NCBI GenBank assembly: GCA_027574665.1
Contig: CM050653.1
Location: forward strand, 42,668,118 to 42,732,117
Origin: Rhynochetos jubatus
Lineage: Eukaryota; Chordata; Aves; Eurypygiformes; Rhynochetidae
DNA: 64,000 nt
Direction: 5' to 3'
Shown piece after piece: positions 14,801 through 25,960 of this stretch. The notes beneath the pieces are model-generated. The model saw nothing but the letters and a program-made list of their open reading frames with translations, ran no database searches and was not told where the DNA came from. Every line of letters begins with the position of its first letter. Positions within the stretch are counted from its first letter, which is position 1. The position numbers and the translations under genes were made by a program.

Positions 14801-15150
14801 AATGAGCTTCTCTGTCAGTCCTGATAGCTTTCCCACTGAACAGATAGCTGCAGTGGGGGAGATGCCAATTGTTCTAGCAGTTACAGTGTAGCACTAGTTA
14901 ACTACAAGTTTACCTCTGCAACTCAGCTGGCTAGTTAGAAATACCAGCACCTTCAATGGTATGCTGTGGAACATCAGTTACAGACATATATATAGTGCTC
15001 TAGATGCACGTAAAGAGAGGCAACACATAAATGCATACAAACAGGAGAAAAGGCTAAAAAACAGGTAGCCTACAAACTGTTGTGCTCCATCATTTCAAAT
15101 ACATGAAGTAAAACTTTATTTGAACTAAACTTTGCATGGAGTAATGCCAA
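2831..15150. other. Gene-poor stretch; only homopolymer runs seen
   Basis: No recognisable gene, RNA or intact repeat. Simple features are T-runs at 3,913-3,924, 6,674-6,690, 9,953-9,965 and 11,086-11,103. The 9,953 run has an AATAAA on the minus strand 3 nt away, which is too close for normal cleavage. Good-looking acceptor sites occur (for example before 3,752 and near 13,845) but without a matching donor and open frame. Open frames here are short and unremarkable. Confidence 0.5.
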
Positions 15151-15167
15151 ATTTTCTTAAAATATCT

Positions 15168-15256
15168 CTCTATATTAATATATTAATACATGTATATAAA
15201 ATACAGAACATATATGTACCATATATATAGTCACATATATACCATATACACATTCA
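15168..15256. repeat. AT-rich simple repeat (TATA/CATATA)
   Basis: Irregular alternating AT tract built from ATTAATA, TATATA and ACATATATGTACC-like units. It is low-complexity DNA able to form cruciforms, with no coding content. Confidence 0.7.
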
Positions 15257-18200
15257 CAAGTTCATTCTGAGTAGCACTGAAGATGTTAAGTCCCTAAACC
15301 CACAGGTTTATTTAACCTCTAAACTTAAAGAGCAGCAGTATATGTTGTTACATACCATTAGATGGTGACCTGTGTAATGAGTTGTTGACTTTTATCCTAA
15401 AGTCTATTTCTTTTTATGAGAATGAAACAGAATCATGATATTACTGTCTGCATTATTAATAATTTACCTCTAAATATATTGCCATAAACATCCTGCTGGT
15501 TGTAGGAGTATAAGGAAAAACTATGGAAAAATGAGGTGAACATGGTCTCTGCCAGATTCTGTTTGGGATTTTTATTATCTTTGTATAGTTTGAAAGGGTT
15601 TTTTTCTTTTGTTTTATTAATAGGGGCTGCAGGATGTCATGTGAAAATGATTAGGCTACAGTTCAGATGCCAAAAAAGCATCCAAGTTTTTTTTTTTTTT
15701 CAATTATGTACTATCACGTGCATCTACTTGTATAAACAGCAAGCCTACCCACATCAGGCAAATCTATGTCCCCCAGCGTGTGTTGTTTCCACTTAGAGTA
15801 ACCTCTCATTTTGGCTATCTGCTATTAAAAGGCTACTTCAGAATCATACTTGGCACCTTTCCCCACTCGGTTGCAGCAACAAGATCAAACAAAAGCACTG
15901 TTTGGCAGCTGTATTCTCCCTTGTCAGCTGGACAGGGGATGAGACTCTTACCAACAACAGGCTGTACCAAAGACCCACTCACCGCTTCTCTCTAGTGACA
16001 CTTGTTGCTATTAATACTCTTCATCTGGCATAAAAGGCGAGAAAGCCTTTAGCCTCAGATAAGTGGTGAAGGTTCATTGATGGCTATGCCCTGAATAAGG
16101 GGAAAGTAACATTTCTTGCTCTCCTGTTAATGCATCATCGAGATTGGAAGTTACTTAGAGCTGAATTTGTCTTTTTTGTACAACATATTTTGCATTTGTA
16201 TCAAACTTCCTACAATGAGGGCACCTATCTCTCTTCAGCCCAGGCTGCCAATCTTTATCAGCAACAACACAACTACTACTACTACTACCAATTCATTGCA
16301 ATAAGTGACAACTTCCTGTAATTTGCTTGTTATTTAAAAGACTGTTATATAGGTTATGGTTCTCAAAGCAATTTAAGGATTAGACAACTTTGAAGGTCTT
16401 GGTTCCTGAAAATCAGACTCCTTTAAGGAGACTTAAAGTCTGTAATTCCAAAACACTTTTGGCCTATACAATGGGCTCTGTTTCTGTGTTTAGTGAATAG
16501 TTTGTAATGGATAGTCCTGTGATGTGTAGCCCAGGAGTATGAACAGCTATACCCTTGCTTTACTTGTGCTGTCCTGCTGGATGACTCCTCCATGACAGGG
16601 GGCTTGTTCTCTCCACCAAATCAGATTTATTTTTCTCATCAAGCAAACTTCAGCCTGCGAACTAGCATTTGTTTTCTGGGACCATTAACACAAGCTAAAC
16701 TTTTCTTGTGCAAGTGTTTACAGAAAACCAAACCAGGGCTTGACCGAATCAAAATCTGCCTGAAGAGCTACCAAGCCATCTGAACATGCTTTTGGTCTTC
16801 GCCTACCTCCATTGTTGATTGATCTATTACAGCAAGGCCTTGTGCATGGCTGGACTCCAGGCATTTTCTGGTACAGTGTTTATTAATGCCTTGCCAAGAT
16901 GAAATATTTCTTGAAACAAGATTAGCATTGGTATTTACAAGCAGAGGGTTAGCGATAGAAATAGTTCAATCAAAAGATGTCAGAGCAGGCAGCTATTCAT
17001 GGGAAATTATTTGCAAGGGACACATCCTCCTTCCCCAGTTGCACTTAATATTTTCCTCCCAGCATCACATTCACTCTCCAGTTCAAAGCTTAAATGAGGA
17101 AAATAATACATATTTGCTTCCTAGAGTACAGCTCTGTTTATTTTCTGTTACTTTTCTGCCTGCAAAACTGCCCATTGATTTCTTAACCTGCGTATTTCTT
17201 TTTTAATGACTAAGCCTTAAGCTGTGCCGATGCTGGCAAAACAGGGTGTGTCTATGCCACATTGAAATGGACATAAGAGGATTTTTTTTTTTTTTAATTG
17301 AAATAATATCTGATCATGTCTTGCTAAGCAAAGACTGCTCTTGCAACCAGCTGTGTGGGAACAAGAGCAATTGGAAGAAGTGTTCTGGAAGAACAGGAGC
17401 TTTGGAGGAACACAGAATTAATGCTGAGCCCATACGTTACTGGTCAAAGACACTTTATGTGCCTTGGACTATTCTAAATAAGAGCATGATTTTTAAATCT
17501 AGCCTTCTACCCTTGCAGGGTGTGTTTTTGGGAGATGCGACAATCCTTTATTTTCCATTCTGAGGAAATAACAACAAATATCTTGGCTTTCAGAACGGGT
17601 ATACAGCCAAGTCTTGTAAACGCAATACAGTTTATTTTGTGGTGTCCTGCTGTGAGTCTAGTGACACTGTAACCTGAACCTATAATGTGACCAAAACTGG
17701 CGTCAGGCAGAGTGCATGTCTTCTAAAGCAATCACACTAACAATAAGCAAAAGCAAAACCCAACCCCAACTTAAAAGCAAGCAAAAAAAATTGGAAATGG
17801 GAAAAGTGAGAAGAAAATGGTGATAATTCCTTATTCTGTTTGGAACAGGAGCTTTTGTTACACCCTAATTCTACCTCTCCTTTCACTATGTTTTGTCAGA
17901 CAAATTTTTGAATCCAAGACAAAAATTGGTAGTTTAAAAAATTGCTCCTATTAAACCATTTTAGAGGGTTATAACAATCAAGAAATACATTCTAAATCTG
18001 GCTTGCTTTTACTAGCTAAAGGTTTTTTTTAAAGGAAGATATCTTATGGGAACTATATGTGCACATGCCTTGTAGCTGAGTATCACCTAAGATATTCAGA
18101 AAGATAAATATAAGGTCTATATTAAAGAATTAATCCTTATAGAAAATGTGCATAACATAGACTAGAGCTCATGTGATTTTCTGTTTTCCTCTTGAATAAA

Positions 18201-20593
18201 GTATCTGGGAACAATGAATGTGATACATTTCTGCTACTAATGCTGTAGCCTGTCCCTTTGTTTAATTACTGCAATTAATCTTAATCTGCTTTTGTTTGGC
18301 AACAGCCAGGTTAAGAAGAACCAGCTGAATGCTTTTAATAGAGACTGCTGTTTTGATCACTAAACTCATAGTCTTTTCTCTGACAGATAAAAATATTCAG
18401 TATTTTATTGCAATCCAAGTGGATGCTGTATGGTTCTTCAAAATACAATTGTGTATTACTAAGGGAGTGGGAAAAATATTTGCTACAAAGGAATATTTTT
18501 GTAAACACAGTAGAAAAATGTAATTCAGTGTGTCTGGAACATTTTGCCCTGTTCTGTCTCTAAAAATGACACAGCTGTGTTTTACATTGTATGAAGCAGT
18601 CACATAAGCATTTAATTCACTCGTACACTCGTAAATTGAACTACATAAAGATGATGTAATAATTAGGTCTGAAACAGATGGAAGGCCTACTTTAGATAAT
18701 ACACTCACTAAAATAGCATATGCTGGGTTCCTTCAATTCTATACATTTTAGTCTGTAAAGCTGTCCTTTTGATCAGATGACAGTTACTGAAAATAATAGA
18801 AGTCAAGATTTGCACAAAATTTTCTGAGACAGAAGCTCTTCAGATTTGCAGTACTGCATTTTTGTAGGCATTGCTGTATATTTATAGAGCTCCATGTGCA
18901 ATTTCTTGGTTGTGATTCTAGGAAAACACAGTAAAGGAGTATCAATCTCATTGAAACAAGCTTCAATTTTTTCCGTTAAGTGTCGGTGAATAGAATTTTA
19001 TCCCATGTAGGCTGAAGGATCATGCGCTGCTCTGGTCTCATCTGAGCAAAGATCAGCCAAGTGGGTCATCTGGTCTTTATCTACCCCGACCATGTGAAGA
19101 ACAAGACCGTGCATGCTTGGGGAGGACAGAGCACACTGTCCAGATAGTCACACCTCCAGTGATAAGCCCTTTTCTGCAAGTGGGCCTCTCTGTAAGGAGA
19201 AAAGTTTTTTTTGTTCCCTTTCCAATGCTCAATCTCTCAAGAGCCCAATTAAGCAAAGTTTTCTGTTTTCAGCTCCTCTGGCCACAAACAAGAGCTGATG
19301 TCCTAGCTGGCATTGCAGGTCAAAACCAAGTCTGAACTTCACCTGGGAGAAAACCAAAACCTAACGGAGCATTTTGCAGAGCAAGCATTGCCTCATACTG
19401 TGCAGCCAGGTCTCCTGAGTGAGCAGGTAAACATTGCTTCTGCAGATGTCAGAGATAAGAAAATACTGGGGGGTGGTGACAAAGCTATCAGGTATTGTAA
19501 ATGCTGCAGAGTAAGGTTGGTGATGGTACATTTGCAATTTTTAGGTGTTAAAGTTTTTCTAGGGTGTATAGGGAAATGCCAGTATTTGTTTCTATCAGTA
19601 TTAGATGGAAATGACTAGTGTGCTCAGACCCTGGCATGTGGACCATTTTCTTTTCAGAGTGACTGTATGCCTGACCTTTATTCCAAAAGTATTTTAAATA
19701 GTAAGAAACCTTCTGAGTCTTTTCACTTTCTACATGTCTCTCTTACTAATGGCCAGTTGTGTCTCACAGGTTCTGTCTGCTGTGAGGCGAGTTTTTAATA
19801 TTTACATGCTGTGCTACTAACACCCACTATGCCACTAAGATGAAGACCAGTGTTGGGGAAAACTGACAGAGTTGCATAGATTTGCTTGGAAAAAGTGTAA
19901 GTGTCTGTAAAATCAATGTGCAGAGGTTTCCTCATGCGTGATTTTGCTTTGGCTGTGTCAGGCAGGTAGTGCTGAAGAAATCCCTCTTTGGAGCTGTGAT
20001 CCTAGTCCCTTTAGCAGGGGTTCTCTGCTCCAGGGAGTGCAGTCACGTAGTTCAGACCATTGCTCAGACTCCGTGTGACTGAGAGCAGATTAGGGAAATG
20101 GTTAACATTAATACCCCTCAATTTAATCAGTACAGAGTCACCCAGCTGTGACTGGGCAGCCATCACTTGCACCCTGAAGGCACGGTTTGGCACTAGGAGC
20201 ACATGTGCTCGTGTTTTACCAAATAAATTCAGTCTGTGCTTACAAGATGTCCTCCACAGGGATGCATGTCTAAATCACGTACATACACATAAAATGACTC
20301 CATGAGTGATTAGTTCAAATCTAAGAATTTTAAAATCGAGACATGGTGGGTTTGTTCACTTGAGGAAACATTCAGTGTCTATTTATTATTACAAACAAAT
20401 CCCAGCAGATTATAATTGCTATTTTCTTTTCTTATTACTGTAGCAATCAGGAACACTGCAGAGAGAAAATGTTTGTGGTCCAAAGAGCTTACAAGCCAAG
20501 TGTAAGACAAGGGATAGCAAATGAACGTGATGGAGGTGTCAAAGTTGTTTCAGCAATAAAACTAATAAATAAATGCTTTATTTTTCTTCTGTA
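15257..20593. other. Gene-poor stretch with short simple repeats
   Basis: Nothing recognisable as a gene. T-runs lie at 15,687-15,700 and 17,282-17,295, and an (ACT)n tract at 16,272-16,289. The block 16,880-17,110 has balanced composition with many short AT-hook and homeobox-like words and could be a conserved element, but I cannot show it. Confidence 0.45.
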
Positions 20594-20651
20594 GAAAGAG
20601 AGAGAGAAAGAGAGAGAAAGAAAGAAAGAGAAAGAGAGAAAGAGAGAAAAA
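20594..20651 (+). repeat. Polypurine tract (GAGAAAG)n
   Basis: An uninterrupted run of A and G of about 58 bases made of GAGA and GAAA units. Such mirror-like purine tracts can form triplex (H-DNA). Confidence 0.9.
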
Positions 20652-21257
20652 TAAATCTCAGGATTGAACACAGTATTATATTTGGCCCCAAATGAGAGCT
20701 TGTTATGGGTGTCTGGAAAAGATGCAAAGGAAATGAAGAACTGGATTTTTCACAAAGCTGCTACAGACCCCAGTGCTGGCATTTCTCTTACCCACTTGCT
20801 CACAAATCTTTCTGGCTTGTTTCTGGTGAGAGCTGGGGCCTCTCAGCTTCCCCATTCACTCTGCTGTACTTGATATTGACAGCTAAACAGGCCCTGGGAC
20901 CCTGGCCTTCGGCCAAGACTACAGGCATGATTTGTGGCTTGCTCTTTCCTTTTAAGTAGTTTATATAAACCTGAAGTATCTAAACAGAGGGACTCTGCAA
21001 GACAAATTCAAAACTGGGCTCTCATCCCATGATGGGGCCTTTCACCAGGGAGGTGGGAAGGGGTTTCACCACCCTCAGCACCTGGACAATACACTTCTGG
21101 TGTGCATCATATCAGGCCAGATCTGCAGGTAAGACACCACAAGAACCTGTAGATGCTTCTGATTGACAGCAGAAAAACCATGAGGACTCTTGTTTAACAA
21201 CTGAATGATGGAGCCTCCTAAAGTAGGCTGATTCTAAGATGGAAACAAAAATAATAT

Positions 21258-21261
<4 letters not shown>

Positions 21262-21290
<29 letters not shown>
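21262..21290 (+). repeat. (AC)n microsatellite
   Basis: Perfect CA/AC dinucleotide array of about 14 units preceded by ATACAT. It is a likely length-polymorphic locus. Confidence 0.97.
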
Positions 21291-21293
<3 letters not shown>

Positions 21294-22978
21294 TCCTTAC
21301 TCCTGAGGCAAGGCTCTGAGGGCCTTCGTATTGAAAATAAGCAGCTTGTTTGACATGGTACTGAAGTAGGATTCAAAGACCTGACGGAAGGTCTTTTGTT
21401 GAAACTGCTGCCTCCCAGGAGCAGAACAATGGAGACAGACTGTGAGGTTTTGTACAGGTGTTATTCACAAGATGGATTGAAATCAGACATCCAGGTCATC
21501 CCAAACAAGGTTTTGTACATCCTATGTACTATTGCACAGCATTTCTGCTACATTTGTGATGCATGCTTTGTAGAAAAAAGTATTTTGTGTAAGCTTCAGA
21601 AAGCAGTCTTCTCTACAACTGACCTTTTTCTTCGCCTGACAGTCGTGCTGCTAACTGCAGGTAGTATGCTCACTTAGCATACTGCAGAGATGTGTCCCTT
21701 TGTTCGGTTTACAGATTCTTTGTGTTTGTTATTTGGTGTTATTAAACAGCTGATTTTGCAGGAGCACATTCGAGCTCTGGATTGTTTGCCAGCAGTTTGT
21801 AATAAGCCAAAAAAGAGCAACAGCATATAATCAAATCCATTATGACTACATTAAGATTACAGTACAGAAAGGAAATTAAGCAAACAAAAGTACAGCTAAG
21901 AACAATGAAGATATCTGAGCAATGTTGTAAACACTTATTACTACTTACATAAGGACCACTTGTCTGTTTACTCTCAAGCCTGGGACTGAACAGACTTTCC
22001 TTTTAAGGCTGCCCTCAGATAAGGTCAGTCTCTGTTAATATGGAATCGTATCAAATACAAATGTTTCTCAGCAGCTCTCTTAGCAATACTGGAACCATTC
22101 CTTAAGTGGCCAAACTCTTCCCTTCAGTCTTGACAATTTTTATTATTGAACCAATAATAGAAATGCAGGTAAGATGATAAATTCATATAGGAATCTATCA
22201 ACCTTAGGAAAAAAGAAATATTTAATACAGATAAATTTAAAATTTAAAGGAAAATACTAATTATGATGATAGATACATAATGGAGAACCAGTATTTAAAA
22301 TGCACTAATGCAGATACACATCAGTGAGGAAAACAGGTAACAAAGTAGGCGCAGTGTCAGTTCAACCCTGAAAAGTCACCTTTCTTCTTGATGTGTGGAG
22401 GGAACAGAAGGCAGAAAAAGTAAATAAATACAGGCAAGCCACTAGCAGAGAGGAGGCAGAGGTACCAGGCTGCACAGAAGGCAAACAGGAATAGTTTTGT
22501 TAGTCAGACCTGTTTCCCAGTTCTCCCTTATTTGACGTTTGCTGCGGGAGAGGGGACGGAGATGGCTGACAACACCAGCCGCCTGCCCTGCACACCACAC
22601 TGCCCACGCTCTGGCAGCAGCTTTGTTTTGCCAATGTACAAGCATGAAGGGCAGTTGCAGCCGTGTGAAAGCTCTGACCCGCCAGAGAAACATCCTGGTT
22701 ACTGAAAATCATGTTTTTGAGGATGTGCTCTCATGTAATGTTTGCTATAAAAAGTCTGTCTTTCGCTGCTAGCATCTTTTGATGAAAATTTTAATAGCAG
22801 ATTTCAGATTATTGGGCCATAAAGTTAATTGGGACTTTGTTCAACCAGCTACCATGCCATTAAGATCAGTGGCTTTCCTGGGATTGGATTTGTCTAGAAA
22901 ATAATTATTCACTGTGTTCTCAGAAGGAAGGATTGTGTTACAGTATTTAGCTAGGGGAGGCTGCTGAGGCAGAAAGAG

Positions 22979-22981
<3 letters not shown>

Positions 22982-23016
<35 letters not shown>
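22982..23016 (+). repeat. (AG)n microsatellite
   Basis: Perfect GA dinucleotide array of about 17 units. On the minus strand it reads as a Ser-Leu repeat, which is a translation artefact and not a protein. Confidence 0.97.
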
Positions 23017-23019
<3 letters not shown>

Positions 23020-23344
23020 TATATGGTATGCTGTACAAATGATATGGTCCTCCTTTCTTCTCTGTATAATTCAGTCTTCAACAGATTTTAGCGGGCAGGC
23101 TGCACTCAGTTTGCCTTTCAGAAACCAATGATTGGAAATGCCTTCTCTCACCTATTTTCTTACCACTGCTCCAAACGTACCAAACGATTCCCTCAGAATG
23201 GGGACTCTGCAGAGCTGGAAACCATGACTTCTCCACCCCCACCCTCACCCAGGTTTCCCCTCTGATCGTTTTGCCATTTAGGGCTAAAGAAAATTAGTTA
23301 GCATCATAGTGTTAAACCAGTAGCTGCTGGAGGTTCATGTAAAT

Positions 23345-23437
23345 GAAGCTCATTGAGACTGAAGAGACCAGCTCTTTTCATCAGTACGTTTACACTGATG
23401 TAAAGCTGGTGTGAAACAATCACGGATCTGTCCCCTA
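23345..23437 (+). repeat. Candidate ancient amniote interspersed repeat fragment
   Basis: The stretch has the pattern CATTGAGACTGA ... TTTACACTGATGTAAAGCTGGTGTGA ... GGATCTGTCCCC, with an imperfect inverted repeat around ACACTGATGTAA. I recall a similar arrangement in an old repeat found in turtles, crocodilians and birds, ending in GGATCTGRCCC. Related tails occur near 137 and 59,118. The family name is uncertain. Confidence 0.4.
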
Positions 23438-24410
23438 GGGCAGACCCAGTCATACCAGAGGGCATTTCTATCCACTGTCTGCAGGGTGTTCTGCTCTTAT
23501 CTACCCAGGCAGCAAAAATTAAGTTGCAGAGGAATTCTTATTCTTCTTAGGCACAGCCCTCTTGATTACAGCCAGCATTACCACTGCCTTCTGGGAATTA
23601 AATCAGTGCCTTTGAAAATTAAATCGTGGGGAGGGTTGATGGTTTAGCAGCAGTTTTCAAGATCTGAAATGTGTTTCAGGCTTCATAGAAAGAAAACCAT
23701 TGAGCCTTTCTTCCCACACAGAGAATAGTGTGACGGTGACCATTTTTCAGTGCAAAACCTGAGATGATCAGCTAAGGACATAGACACAAATTGCCTAGGA
23801 AAGGGGCTGTGGTGGTAAGATCTGCAATGGGGAGAGGGAAAGTGTTTGGAGGTCTCATGGGTCAGCAGTTGGCCCCAAAGGGAGTTGCAAGACTTTTGGG
23901 AATCTGCAACCCAAAGCCCTGACCACACAAATTAGTAGCCTGCACGAGCCCAACACAACAGCATAGTGAGTAAGTGTCCAGTGTATGCTAGAGCCCTATT
24001 TTAAGTGTGGGTCTGAGCATTATTCAGCCACTATGAAGTGCCTGGGTGCAAGTTCTATGTGCTGTACAGAGATGCAGGGACAGGATGGATAAAGCCTAGG
24101 ACTGGACCATACCCTACCTCTGTGTGATCAGGAAACGAACAGCAGTGAAAGCTCTCATCACTTATCCCATGCTTGTGGAAAGCAACAGGGTAACTGATGC
24201 CTGGTAGGGTGTCTCTGTAGAGAGATCCAGCATTACAGGCTGCGGAAGCACATGATGAACTAAAGAAATTATGACAAATGGGAAATGAAGATTGTGGGGC
24301 TTCTGCTCATGCACTAGCTCATACTGCTCTGCTCTGTGACTCCTTAGCTGTGCATTTGGATAATATTTGTATTCTTGAGGATGTATAAATTATATTAAAA
24401 GTGGAGGCAT

Positions 24411-24520
24411 AAAGCCTGCCATACAGGGTCAGGCTGCTGAGGCATCTGCACCAATATCCTGCTCTAGGACCAGCTGCTCTGAAAAAAAGGCTCACAAAGC
24501 TCAGTAAGTGGCACCCAAGG
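24411..24520 (+). repeat. Candidate ancient CR1-type tail fragment
   Basis: The sequence GCCTGCCATACAGGGTCAG followed by CACCAATATCCTGCTCT resembles the end of an old sauropsid repeat with GCCATACTGGGTCAGACC and CCAGTATCCTGTCT. About 100 bases are recognisable, with no open frame. Subfamily and orientation are uncertain. Confidence 0.35.
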
Positions 24521-25411
24521 GAATAAAATCCTAGCTACTCTTTCATAGACTCTTCTCTGCTTGAAGCTTGGCTGCATTTAGAGACTATTCAGAATTTTTT
24601 ATTTTTCCAGGGGAAAGGATTTTTGTGTAGTATTAAAAGAGCAACTAATTAATGAAATATTTTTATGATGGAAACTGATTTGTGCTTATGTATGTTTGTA
24701 TATTTTGTTGTGAATATAACCTAAGCATCCTCCTACATATATTTACCTCGACATAGACCTATACACGTAATATATATAGTGCAACATGCTCAGTTTCTCC
24801 CATAACTTACTATGGAGATCTATCTATCTGTCTTGGTATGCCCTTTCTTTCCCTCTCTCATATCGTTTCAATAAAAAGCCAATATCTGGAGATAAATAAT
24901 AATGCTGTACAAACATTTGAAATGTGAAAAGAAGTGAGAGATAAACAGTTTCGTTTACCCAAAACTGTGAGGGATAAATTGAAGGCTCATCAGCTCTCTG
25001 TAAAGAAGCAGAGATTCAGGTCATGTATAAACCTTTCTCAGTGTGAAAGCAGATCAGGCTGTGAAATAAACCACCTGAAAAGATCACTGAGTCACATCAA
25101 AGGAGGGATTGTGGGGCTGGAGACTGTGGAAATTGCAGTGACATTAGCATGCAGCTAAAGAGCCCCAGCAAGGCTGGGTCAGCTCCCCAACCCTGCCACC
25201 TCCACCTCGAGGTCAGTTTTTATTTCATGCACAATTTAATGTGACTTCTGGCTTATCTGCATGTAACTAAAGCTTGCTGTGCAGCTCCTGGTGTCCCTAG
25301 AGTAACGTCTCAGGTTATGGCTAACCTTATCCAGCCTCCAGTGGATGGGGAGAGGATGTCACTGCTCTGGCTCCCTGGGCTGTCCACTCCCAGTCCCTCC
25401 CTGTCCCCCAG

Positions 25412-25501
25412 GAGCCAAGAAGAGGCAGAATGGCTCCCTCGGGGGCAGGGTGGAAGTGGGGGAGAGAGGGGAGTACGAGCTCCTTTCCACACCGGCAGCA
25501 G
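25412..25501 (+). CDS. Candidate internal coding exon, 90 bp, phase 1/1
   Basis: The upstream side is a strong acceptor: a C/T-rich run ending in CCTGTCCCCCAG. The downstream side is CAG|GTGAGA, close to the consensus donor. The 90 bases between are open in the frame that would be phase 1 at both ends, so the exon would be symmetric. The predicted piece contains AKKRQNGSLGG and GEYELLSTP, mostly charged and glycine-rich, with GC-rich third positions. A second frame is also open across it, which weakens the coding case. A similar phase-1/1 candidate of 51 bp (25,709-25,759, donor GCG|GTGAGA, poor acceptor) lies 207 bp downstream. I recognise no domain. The tract also contains a G-quadruplex motif. 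It may simply be GC-rich non-coding DNA. Confidence 0.25.
25441..25471 (+). other. G-quadruplex motif
   Basis: Four G-runs (5, 3, 5 and 4) separated by loops of 2, 7 and 5 bases, fitting the G3+N1-7 pattern. It lies inside the candidate exon and next to the CpG-rich patch. Confidence 0.7.
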
Positions 25502-25560
25502 GTGAGACACAAGACCAGCACAGTGGTCACAGGGGGCTGTGCCCCGTACCACTGCTGTGC

Positions 25561-25860
25561 ATGTTGACCATTAGCTAACGAGCTGGAGAGAGCAAATAGC
25601 AAGACGGGCAGAAAACAGCTGATTTGGCACAGCTGTCAGCGTACGAAGCGCTAACACTGATCGGTCACCACCATTTATTTCCTGAGGTCACGTTCACCAG
25701 TTCACCAGGTGCCAGCAGCCAGTACCTGCGGGAGGAGGATTCTCACTTTGTCGCCGGCGGTGAGACCTGCACTGGGTCTGGGAGCAGCCGGAGTGGTGGG
25801 GTGAGTTGCTCTGCGTGCAAACAGCCGATGCCACGTGCTGCATGCAGATACAACTGCGTT
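25561..25860. promoter_or_regulatory. Small CpG-island-like patch
   Basis: Counting by hand gives 16 CpG in 300 bases at about 56% GC, an observed/expected ratio near 0.7. The surrounding DNA is AT-rich and strongly CpG-poor. That meets the usual CpG-island thresholds at small size. It could mark a promoter, an enhancer kept unmethylated, or a conserved exon cluster. No TATA box or start signal was assigned. Confidence 0.45.
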
Positions 25861-25960
25861 CCTCTATGTAATTTCCTGCAAAATGGTGGGGTTTGCTGCA
25901 TCTTTCTCACTTCTGTGACAGTACAGCATTCGCAATGACACTGGCAGGTGCTCATCACTG

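Larger units (their letters stand above)
20652..23344. other. Gene-poor stretch between microsatellites
   Basis: No gene or interspersed repeat recognised apart from the two microsatellites listed separately. The segment 21,690-21,850 looks compositionally like conserved non-coding DNA, but this is only an impression. Confidence 0.4.

Noticed and set aside
20489-20671. Phe/Ser/Leu-rich minus-strand frame
   Set aside because: Translation of the polypurine tract; not a protein.
22841-23038. Ser-Leu repeat open frame on the minus strand
   Set aside because: Translation of the (AG)n microsatellite.
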